Source of the DNA: Bacillus halotolerans
Lineage (GTDB): Bacteria > Bacillota > Bacilli > Bacillales > Bacillaceae
Assembly: GCF_001517105.1 (NCBI RefSeq)
Contig: NZ_LPVF01000013.1
Span: 1 to 64,000 of the forward strand
Direction of reading: 5' to 3'
Length of the DNA: 64,000 bases
Positions 57,387 to 64,000 of the stretch are shown here, in pieces (position 1 is the stretch's first letter; each line of letters opens with the position of its first letter). The notes below the pieces were generated by a model that saw only the letters and a program-made list of their open reading frames with translations, was not told the DNA's origin and did no database searches. The position numbers and the translations under genes are program-made.

Positions 57387-58988
57387 TTATTTTTCTTTAT
57401 AGCGAAAATATCTAAAGTCGGCCGGAATATTGTTACCACTGGTATCTTGGCATTGCATCCCTACAAAGGCTCCCGTGAAAAATCCTCCTCCACGGATGTA
57501 ATCATCTGATAATTTTTTCGATTCCAATGCAATGTCAATTTTGTGCCAATCTTCTTTGTTAAAAGAATAAAAATAATAATAATTTTCCTTTTCAATATTT
57601 ACTTTTAAATATACATACTTTACTTCACGAGGAATAACAATTTTATTTTTTAATGGTTGTGAAAAAGAAAAGTTATCACATATTGTTAATTCAAGAATAC
57701 GGCCAAGTTCTTCATCATGCGTGACTTGAAGAGCCGTCCAGTTTTCTGTATTGTAATAGTTCACCAATCCAGCAGCTTGTTGAAAATTCTCCGGATAAAA
57801 CTCAACAGCCGTTTCTGCTTCAAAATGGAGACTTTGCCAACGTCTGGCCACAAATGCCTGAGTAAAAGTTGAGGTTAATGATTCATGACCGTATAATCGT
57901 AAATGATTTGGCACTTGAGTTAATGAACCTAATTCATTCGTAAACGGGATCCTTAAAGTTTGAAAATTTATATTTAATGTTGAGTCCTCAAATTCATCAA
58001 CTTCCGGGTACGTTGCTTGAAACATTGTATTAGGTATAGAAGGCGCTTCTACCTCCAAGCTTCCTTCTTTTCCACCTACTACATAAGGCCATTCATCTTT
58101 CCAATCCAGTTTTTGAATAGCTGTTTCTCTGCCTAAAGGACAATATCCTCTCTGCTGAAAAATTGAATCATCGTCAGGATGAATGGGACGTCCCGTTAAA
58201 TGAGCTAAATACCACTCATCTGTATGTGTTTGAACAATGGATGCATGCCCGCATTTTTGCAATGGATTTCCTGGATCATGCCATGATGTTAAGATTGGAT
58301 TATCGGGATGAACTTCATATGGCCCCTCAATATTTTTAGAACGGGCAATTGTAGCAGCGTGTTCAAACCGTGTTCCTCCTTCTGCAGTCAATAAATAATA
58401 ATAGTTCCCGATACGGTAAAGGTGCGGCGCTTCTGTCAGCTTTCTTTCAGTTCCTTTAAATATCACTTTCGGTTTACCGATTAGTTTTTGCTCCTTATCA
58501 GAATATTCCTGCATGACAATGCCTCCAAAGGAGTGCCGATCAATACGCTGATCCCATAACATATTTAATAAATATTTTTTTCCATCCGTATCATGGAACA
58601 AAGAAGCATCAAATCCTGAGCTATTTAATTTGATCAGCTCCCCCCAATCGCCATTAATCGTTTCACAAGTCACTAAATAATTGTGACAATCTTTCCAGGC
58701 GCCATCTACGACCTTAACATCCGTATAGATCAGCCAAAACTTTCCGTCACTGTAACTTAAACATGGTGCCCATACCCCGCCTGAATTAGGGTTTCCTTTC
58801 ATGTCTAATTGTGAAACTCTCTGTAAAGGATGTGCGACTAAGCGCCAATTCACTAAATCTTTTGAATGGTGTATCTGGACACCTGGAAACCACTCAAATG
58901 TAGATACAGCGATATAATAATCCTCCCCTGCCCTGCAAATACTTGGATCGGGATTAAATCCTTTAAGTACTGGATTGGTAATCTTCAT
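57387..58988 (-). CDS. xynB: Beta-xylosidase (GH43)
   Basis: A 533-residue cytosolic enzyme, full length for the family. The N-terminal five-bladed beta propeller carries the catalytic base Asp in FNPDPSIC, the pKa-modulating Asp in [11 protein letters not shown], and the general acid Glu in [10 protein letters not shown]. The C-terminal half is a beta sandwich. It hydrolyses xylobiose and longer xylosides to xylose after uptake by XynP. It lies 30 nt downstream of xynP and is co-transcribed with it. Confidence 0.96.
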   Translation of the reverse strand: MKITNPVLKGFNPDPSICRAGEDYYIAVSTFEWFPGVQIHHSKDLVNWRLVAHPLQRVSQLDMKGNPNSGGVWAPCLSYSDGKFWLIYTDVKVVDGAWKDCHNYLVTCETINGDWGELIKLNSSGFDASLFHDTDGKKYLLNMLWDQRIDRHSFGGIVMQEYSDKEQKLIGKPKVIFKGTERKLTEAPHLYRIGNYYYLLTAEGGTRFEHAATIARSKNIEGPYEVHPDNPILTSWHDPGNPLQKCGHASIVQTHTDEWYLAHLTGRPIHPDDDSIFQQRGYCPLGRETAIQKLDWKDEWPYVVGGKEGSLEVEAPSIPNTMFQATYPEVDEFEDSTLNINFQTLRIPFTNELGSLTQVPNHLRLYGHESLTSTFTQAFVARRWQSLHFEAETAVEFYPENFQQAAGLVNYYNTENWTALQVTHDEELGRILELTICDNFSFSQPLKNKIVIPREVKYVYLKVNIEKENYYYFYSFNKEDWHKIDIALESKKLSDDYIRGGGFFTGAFVGMQCQDTSGNNIPADFRYFRYKEK

Positions 58989-59018
58989 TTGGGACTCCTC
59001 CTCAGTCTATTTTCTTTT

Positions 59019-60410
59019 TTAAGCTTTGAAATCATCAATATGATCCAAATAAACTTTGTCTCTATTCTCTAATTCTCGAACCATGTTTTTATATTTTTTC
59101 TCATCTAAGTTATAGAAATTAATATCAATTAAAGCCAGAGCCAGCAAGAACACGGGAATAATGGTTGTTGTAATTAAAATCCCCGTTAATGCCGCCGGGG
59201 TTTGTGCCTGATTTGCCACATATCCAAACTTATCAAGAACCAGACCCGGAACAACTCCTCCTAAGGCCATACCAAACTTAAAGAAAAATCCGATGATAGC
59301 GTAAATAAGCCCACCCATTCTTTTCCCAGTCCTGTACTCTCCATATTCTATTGTTTCAGGAATAAGCGCCCACATATATCCCCCGGCAGTGAGACTTCCA
59401 GCAGCAGCGATTAAGCGACAGAAAAGTATGAGATATACATTACTTGGCGGAACAAACAGTAAAGCTAAGAGGCCGATTATATTCAGTAATAAAGCATAGT
59501 TTAGTAATTTCTTCTTCCCCAAAAATTGATGAAGCCTTGGAATAAACGGTAAAATGACCAAAGCGGGCAAACTTCCTATCAAACCGTACCACTTCACCAA
59601 ATCCTCTCTTTCTAAGTTATACGTTACGTAATAAATGCCAACCGAATTACTGATGGAATTCACTCCAAAAATAATAATAAAGAAAATACTTAATACAACA
59701 AGTGGACGATTAACACGAAACTGCTCAAATATATCCGTAAATTTAATTTTTTCTTCGGATTTTTGAAGAGTGACACGCTCTTTTGTGCTTTTAAAACAAA
59801 AGATTAAAAGGCACCCTCCTATCAATCCTAAAATACCCATGGTTAGCTGCCAGCCAAGAGATTCGTTGCCGGAAGTATCGCTTAAATAAGCAGCCAATAA
59901 GGGAACAAAAAATGCAACGACAAGTCCCCCAAGATTCGCAAATAACATACGAACTGATGTTATACTAACCACTTCTTGATTATTTCTAGTCATTGCAGAA
60001 GTTAACGCGCCATATGGCACGTTAATCGTTGTGTATGTAAGCGACAAGCCAACATAGGTCATATAGGCATATATTAATTTCCCCATATCTGAAAAATCTG
60101 GTGTTGTAAAACAGAGTATTGCCAGTATGACAAATGGGAAAGCTCCGAATAAAAGATACGGTCTAAAGCGTCCAAACCTGCTATTTGTTCTGTCTACTAC
60201 TGTTCCAATAAAAGGGTCAGCGAGAGCGTCGATGATTCTAACCACTAAGAACATGGTACCGGCTGCTGCTGCCGATAAACCAAATACATCTGTATAGAAG
60301 AACAAAAGATAAGTAGACACCGTTGCATAAATTAAATTACATGCAAAATCTCCAGAAGCATAGCCAACTTTTTCAGTCATGCTAATCTTCTTTACATTTT
60401 CACTGACCAT
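59019..60410 (-). CDS. xynP: Beta-xyloside symporter (GPH family)
   Basis: A 463-residue glycoside-pentoside-hexuronide cation symporter with twelve predicted helices. Family motifs include YASGDFACNLIYATVSTYLLF near the N-terminus and RPYLLFGAFPF after helix 3. I place the start at MVSENVKK (60408-60410), because AGGGAGGAAAG lies just upstream; the open frame extends 15 codons further without support. It imports xylo-oligosaccharides for XynB. A cre site and a XylR operator lie upstream. Confidence 0.95.
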   Translation of the reverse strand: MVSENVKKISMTEKVGYASGDFACNLIYATVSTYLLFFYTDVFGLSAAAAGTMFLVVRIIDALADPFIGTVVDRTNSRFGRFRPYLLFGAFPFVILAILCFTTPDFSDMGKLIYAYMTYVGLSLTYTTINVPYGALTSAMTRNNQEVVSITSVRMLFANLGGLVVAFFVPLLAAYLSDTSGNESLGWQLTMGILGLIGGCLLIFCFKSTKERVTLQKSEEKIKFTDIFEQFRVNRPLVVLSIFFIIIFGVNSISNSVGIYYVTYNLEREDLVKWYGLIGSLPALVILPFIPRLHQFLGKKKLLNYALLLNIIGLLALLFVPPSNVYLILFCRLIAAAGSLTAGGYMWALIPETIEYGEYRTGKRMGGLIYAIIGFFFKFGMALGGVVPGLVLDKFGYVANQAQTPAALTGILITTTIIPVFLLALALIDINFYNLDEKKYKNMVRELENRDKVYLDHIDDFKA

Positions 60411-60499
60411 GATCTTTCCTCCCTTTTCGATCATTAAATAAGGAACAGTATGCAATGGTATAAAAATTTCTCAAACTCACCTCGGCCGGCAATTGTTTA

Positions 60500-60513
60500 T
60501 AAAAGCGCTTTCA
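60500..60513. promoter_or_regulatory. cre site in the xynP leader
   Basis: TAAAAGCGCTTTCA (minus strand TGAAAGCGCTTTTA) matches cre at all but one position, about 90 nt upstream of the xynP start. Confidence 0.7.
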
Positions 60514-60752
60514 ATAAATCACAAAAAATATGAGTGGTTTAATTTCACAGTGCATTTTTCATCGTACAAAGCGATCTAATCAGCAAGCAGTAAATTCATC
60601 TTTTTAGTTGCACCCGTATACTTTGGAAAGGATTAAAGATACAACACTCTTTTGTTTTATATATTGTTTAGCTCCCATTGAATCGAGCCTCTTATTCCCC
60701 CCTTTATATTTAGAAGTAGCCTTATCTTATGGAACTAATAAAGTCATCTTCA

Positions 60753-60777
60753 TTAGTTTGTTGATTAGACAAACTAA
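60753..60777. promoter_or_regulatory. XylR operator upstream of xynP
   Basis: TTAGTTTGTTG-ATT-AGACAAACTAA is a 25-bp near-palindrome sharing both outer arms with the operator at xylA. Confidence 0.9.
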
Positions 60778-60991
60778 CTTGACTTAATATTATAAAATCC
60801 TATCAACTTTTTCAATGTTTTTTCAGAAAATTTAAATTCCTGAAGCAAATATTGATTATTGCTTTTTTAAACAGTCAGTTTCTCAAATATCCTGATTATT
60901 CTCTTCAAAAAGATTTCATTCCTTCTAAGAACCCTGTGAAATTTTTAAATTCATATAAACTTTACTCTGAATAAAACAAAAAGCAGTCTAT

Positions 60992-61273
60992 TCAGATCTG
61001 CTCCTTTACGTTCTCTTCTTTTAACTTTTTGTTTAGTTTGAAACTAATGAAGACATTGATCATTGCAGCTGGAACATATAAAATTCCTGCTCCCATTATT
61101 CCTAACGCAGTACTTGAACCTAATATAAAAGCCTGCATTTCTGTATTTCTTGACTTCAAACTAAGTAACACTAGAATACCCGCTATTACCCCTATAAATC
61201 GAGCAATGCCTGGAATAAAGAAATCAGTTAGGATTCCAAATATTTGTCCAATAATTGATAACACAATCCCCAT
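60992..61273 (-). CDS. Small membrane protein (DUF4064-like)
   Basis: A 93-residue protein with three hydrophobic segments (VLSIIGQIFGILTDFFI, ARFIGVIAGILVLLSL, STALGIMGAGILYVPAAMI) and a charged C-terminal tail (KLNKKLKEENVKEQI). The layout resembles small DUF4064-type proteins, but the match is only by general appearance. Function unknown. Confidence 0.6.
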   Translation of the reverse strand: MGIVLSIIGQIFGILTDFFIPGIARFIGVIAGILVLLSLKSRNTEMQAFILGSSTALGIMGAGILYVPAAMINVFISFKLNKKLKEENVKEQI

Positions 61274-61587
61274 AAAACTGGATAATACAACTAATGTTTT
61301 GATAGCTTTTCACCCCTTTTTAAATCCGTTTCCATTATTAAACCGCTTTTGATACAGGTCTACAAGTATAGGAGCCCGCTCTACAAACCCTCTCAGCTGC
61401 CATGCTTTTTGACTCACCATTCTCTTTCCGCTCTATTCCAATACAAATAAACACTCCTTCCCTTGCGATAATGGCGATTAGCTTTATTCAAAAACTCTGC
61501 AAAGAGCGGTGTATTCATACGTGAATGCCGGAGATGTGGAATAGAAAAGAGCATTTAACTTAATACTCTTTCCAGAAACTTATATAC

Positions 61588-61689
61588 TTACTTTTCTTGT
61601 TTAAGCTCTTTCTTTTTATTCCTTTTGTAACCTGCATAAGAGCCGCCAAAAATAGCTATAAACATGGCAATCCAAATAAAAATGTTCAA
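61588..61689 (-). CDS. 33-residue membrane peptide
   Basis: A short frame starts at TTG (61687-61689) eight bases after a strong GGGGGAG. The peptide has one membrane helix, NIFIWIAMFIAIFGGSYAG, and a basic tail (YKRNKKKELKQEK). This is the form of small stress or regulatory membrane peptides and of some type I toxins. No homologue is recognised. The T-rich region around it shows no antisense promoter that I can identify. Confidence 0.6.
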   Translation of the reverse strand: MNIFIWIAMFIAIFGGSYAGYKRNKKKELKQEK

Positions 61690-61937
61690 GTCAACTCCCC
61701 CAATTTTAAATAAAACACTTCTTTTATCATGACCCCTTTCCTCTCCAATAAATGCTCATACCGTTTTATGGTTTAATAAAACTTCCAAGGAGTGGTTCTT
61801 TGTTTAAAGCTTCAAAAATACTGATTTCATGTGCAGCTTTAATTCTGGCTCAAAATCAGCCCCCCCTACCATGTATCCTTTTTAACCAGTTATCCAATTG
61901 TTCAAAATCTTCATTGATTTTCACGTCATTTAAAAAA

Positions 61938-62213
61938 TTAGACTCCGAATAACAAAGTTCCACCTATAAAAAAGAAGAAAGGGAATAGTAACAAAATTGA
62001 ATTTAAAATGATTCCCCATATAGCCCACCGTTTATTTGTCTTGATTGAACCTAACGCCAGCATTATCCCTATAGGTGAGAGTAATAGAGGGAACAATACC
62101 GGCATTCCTTGCCACGGCATTAAAATAATCCCTGTCAACAAATTAATTATTAATATAGCTGAGATAATTGGAAAAGCAAATGAAAATATGACTGCAGCTT
62201 TTTTTTAATTCAT
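61938..62213 (-). pseudogene. Membrane protein gene with a stop at codon 3
   Basis: From ATG at 62211-62213 (CGGAG upstream) the frame reads Met-Asn-stop and then continues open for 88 residues: KKAAVIFSFAFPIISAILII and later QGMPVLFPLLLSPIGIMLAL, to the end TLLFGV. The body has three or four membrane helices. Either the gene is inactivated by a stop, or translation starts within the frame at a TTG (62139-62141), giving a 67-residue form. A short run of eight A residues follows the stop. Confidence 0.5.
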
Positions 62214-62390
62214 ATTAAAAGTAAATCTCCGTTCTCTTTAAAATCGTATTTTTCATAAAAATATATTAAGACGTCATTGTCTACGATGCTATTGCTTCAA
62301 CAACAGGTTCATTAATACTTTCAAAAGATGCCTCAAACCTTGCCTCAGATCACACTGCGCTTAATTCTTTTCTCGTATTCCGAAAAGATG
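62214..62390 (-). pseudogene. Relic of a small acidic protein gene
   Basis: Read on the minus strand, KELSAV, stop, SEARFEASFESINEPVVEAIA, then a frameshift to IVDNDVLIYFYEKYDFKENG and DLLLI, stop. The stop overlaps the ATG of the next frame (ATATGA), as in coupled genes. The composition is like that of small immunity-type proteins, but no family is certain. Confidence 0.4.
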
Positions 62391-62489
62391 TTTTATCTAA
62401 ATGATTTTTTTCGTTAGTATCAAGGAAGTGAAGAAGCTTAATGCCATTCTATTCTATGTATTGAGTAGACTTCAATTAAAATTAAAAAA

Positions 62490-62524
62490 AGATCGGCAGA
62501 TGCACGAACATCTAACCGATCTGC
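62490..62524 (-). terminator. Terminator downstream of the LPMO gene
   Basis: CAGATCGGTTAGATGT...CATCTGCCGATCT followed by T residues on the minus strand, about 235 nt after the LPMO stop. Between them a 31-codon frame (MRLNQKIAIKSGTVYTAKVL) can be read; it may be a relic. Confidence 0.6.
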
Positions 62525-62757
62525 AATAGATATCTGATTCTCGTACTTCCACACTCAAACACTCTGTGTTCTCCCGGTTCCGTTACAGTTTCCTTCGTTG
62601 TACTGTAGACGTTTCACTAGCTGGTGATGGCTTCACAACTATTGGCAGCTGTTAAAACCTTAGCGGTATACACTGTGCCAGATTTGATGGCAATTTTCTG
62701 ATTAAGCCTCATATTCTTGTCCATTGGGATTAAGATTTATTCGATGGAGGTTCAACA

Positions 62758-63384
62758 TCATTGTATTAGGTTTACATCAATTACATTATAAAAGGCATTA
62801 GAGGTATCCGCAACGTCCCACACCCCTAGAATGACATGATAACCACTGCGATCTGCTGGCACATAAATTTTATGAGAAAGATTTGTATCTGCCTTTGAAC
62901 CATCGTGATCAACTGTTCCAATTAATTCAAACTCATCTCTTGTTAATGGTTTGTTTGGATTCCAATCTTTCTTGGTTATATAATAGTGCCACTTTGATGT
63001 TGCGTGAGGAGCAGTATAGTGCCAAGTAAAGGTGTTTAGACCTCCATGCATGTTTTGTTTTACCCAATGATCTGCAGTCTGCCTGTCTAACCCAAAGTCA
63101 ATTTGACCAAAGCCTCCATTTGCCGATGCAATTTTTCCATCTGGCGGACCTCCGGCTGGAAACCCTTTTAGTCCTTCTACCGATTGAGGATTATCAACTA
63201 CAGAACCATACTTTTGTGTAGCTGCCGTCCAACCAATTATTTGTTTTTCTAATGATCCCATGTACGCTCTACTAGCAGGTTCTTTTATATACCCGTGTGC
63301 AGATACATCACCTGCAAATAAAGTAGCACCCACACTCAGAACAGCAGTTAGAACAGCGCCTTTGACAAAACCCTTCATTACCAA
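62758..63384 (-). CDS. Lytic polysaccharide monooxygenase, AA10 (chitin-binding protein)
   Basis: A 208-residue secreted copper enzyme. The signal peptide ends at VSA, leaving His30 as the mature N-terminus (HGYIKEPASRA), which forms the histidine brace with His127 (WHYTAPHA). Single domain, with no added binding module. Close relatives from the B. amyloliquefaciens group (ChbB, BaAA10A) act on chitin. The TTG start at 63382-63384 lies six bases after AGGGAGG; an ATG two codons later is an alternative. It fits the polysaccharide-degrading theme of the window. Confidence 0.93.
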   Translation of the reverse strand: MVMKGFVKGAVLTAVLSVGATLFAGDVSAHGYIKEPASRAYMGSLEKQIIGWTAATQKYGSVVDNPQSVEGLKGFPAGGPPDGKIASANGGFGQIDFGLDRQTADHWVKQNMHGGLNTFTWHYTAPHATSKWHYYITKKDWNPNKPLTRDEFELIGTVDHDGSKADTNLSHKIYVPADRSGYHVILGVWDVADTSNAFYNVIDVNLIQ

Positions 63385-63705
63385 CTCATTCCTCCCTTTT
63401 CTGTAAAATTTTTCTCTTCCCTACTATAATAATTCATTATATGTCAGGTAAACTCCTTCTTTTTTTTGATGGCGTAACACTTAAAAAACTTCATACTCCC
63501 CCCTCTTTTGTTCTTCCTACAGCTTTTTTTCGTCTTGATTACATGTATTCATGTAACTTTGAAATAAAGTCGTAACGTCTATAATAATGTTGCGCTGCCT
63601 TCTTTTCCTTAGAAAATTCTTGTCTAAAGTTTTGTTCTTTTTAACTAAACGAGCAGGTATAATTAAGCTATAAAAAGAAAACAAAACATCATAAGGAGGA
63701 TTTTT
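63385..63705. other. Divergent promoter region of LPMO and DinB-family genes
   Basis: The two genes are divergent and their promoters must lie here. A minus-strand open frame at 63517-63714 overlaps the RBS of the DinB gene and is not likely to be real. I see no clear operator. Confidence 0.5.
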
Positions 63706-64000
63706 GTGTTTCAAACCTTAGACCATTTTTTAAAATCTTGGGAGTTCGAAGCTGACGCTACACAGAAACTGCTAAATAGTCTAACTGATGAATCACTTAA
63801 ACAAGCAATAACTTCACAAAATTGGACTTTAGGCCGTATTGCTTGGCATACTGTTGCTGCCATTCGCATCATTACCTCAAACACAAACTTAACGTTTCAT
63901 GCCCCTGCTGAAGATTATCCTGTTCCTACTTCGGCTCAGTTTATAGCAGACAGCTATCATCAAGCCAGCAATGCGTTTGTACAGGCATTAACTACCCAAT
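63706..64000 (+). CDS. DinB/YfiT-family protein (partial)
   Basis: Starts at GTG (63706) with a perfect AAGGAGG seven bases upstream and runs off the right edge after 98 codons. The sequence (FQTLDHFLKSWEFEADATQK, then ITSQNWTLGRIAWHTVAAI) is that of the four-helix DinB fold; His in IAWHTVAA is the usual first metal ligand. DinB-like proteins bind a divalent metal, and some transfer bacillithiol to drugs. Which member this is cannot be told from the part present. Confidence 0.8.
   Translation, partial: MFQTLDHFLKSWEFEADATQKLLNSLTDESLKQAITSQNWTLGRIAWHTVAAIRIITSNTNLTFHAPAEDYPVPTSAQFIADSYHQASNAFVQALTTQ

Larger units (their letters stand above)
60411..60991. other. xynP leader and intergenic region
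   Basis: Apart from the cre site and XylR operator listed separately, this 581-nt AT-rich region shows no gene. The operator is about 340 nt upstream of xynP, so the transcript has a long untranslated leader containing the cre site. Confidence 0.55.

Noticed and set aside
61588-61690. Type I toxin-antitoxin pair around the 33-residue peptide
   Set aside because: The peptide has a suitable shape, but I see no convincing antisense RNA promoter and terminator opposite it, so I call only the peptide.
63517-63714. 65-codon minus-strand frame upstream of the DinB gene
   Set aside because: Covers the RBS and start of the DinB-family gene, lacks its own RBS and looks like noise.

Overview
The window is chromosomal DNA from a member of the Bacillus subtilis species complex. 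Gene content and order from about 1 to 40 kb (ppsA-dacC-galM-yoeA-iseA ... ggt-yofA-yogA-gltBA-gltC-proJH-rtp-yoxDCB-yoaA ... yoaBCDEF-yoaJ-yoaK-pelB) follow the terminus region of B. subtilis as I remember it. The proteins look like close orthologues rather than copies of the strain 168 proteins, and there are insertions, losses and a changed gene order. A related species or divergent strain (spizizenii, mojavensis, halotolerans or vallismortis type) is likely. All comparisons with 168 are from memory.

Layout. 1-1.4 kb: first condensation domain of the plipastatin/fengycin synthetase PpsA, cut by the window edge. 1.8-6.7 kb: cell wall and transport genes (dacC, a galactose mutarotase-like gene, a MATE exporter, the autolysin inhibitor iseA). 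6.8-8.0 kb: tRNA-Arg(CCU), a tyrosine recombinase and an excisionase-like protein with no visible cargo. 8.2-21.5 kb: nitrogen and amino acid metabolism (ggt, glutamate synthase gltAB with gltC, osmostress proline genes proHJ). 21.6-22.2 kb: rtp and two opposed replication terminator (Ter) sites; a cytochrome P450 gene starts right beside them. 23.5-26.1 kb: yoxD, yoxC, yoxB, yoaA. 26.4-29.7 kb: a MarR-controlled ABC exporter operon. 30-37 kb: a SAM riboswitch-controlled yoaD-yoaC-yoaB operon, a molybdopterin oxidoreductase and yoaF. 37-40 kb: plant-wall genes (expansin yoaJ, pectin lyase pelB) around yoaK.

41-48 kb is an AT-rich accessory stretch of small orphan genes and gene relics: a small Cys/Tyr-rich protein, a frameshifted VanZ-like gene, a HEAT-like protein, a CPCC zinc-ribbon protein, a DUF3221-like lipoprotein, and a protein with a His-Gly/Gly-Cys dyad like that of caspase-fold proteases. 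A third Ter-like site lies at 45.2 kb. 48-60.5 kb holds a sugar transporter with two CcpA (cre) sites, a nuclease lipoprotein, an amine oxidase and the full xylose/xyloside cluster (xylB, xylA, xylR, xynB, xynP) with two XylR operators and cre sites. Downstream of xylB lies the broken start of a GH11 xylanase gene. 61-64 kb: small membrane proteins, a lytic polysaccharide monooxygenase and the start of a DinB-family gene.

Two themes tie the window together: chromosome termination (rtp with at least three Ter-like sites, all in the orientation a fork trap needs) and plant cell-wall use (expansin, pectin lyase, xyloside import and hydrolysis, LPMO, lost xylanase). I found no CRISPR array, rRNA, complete prophage or intact insertion sequence.
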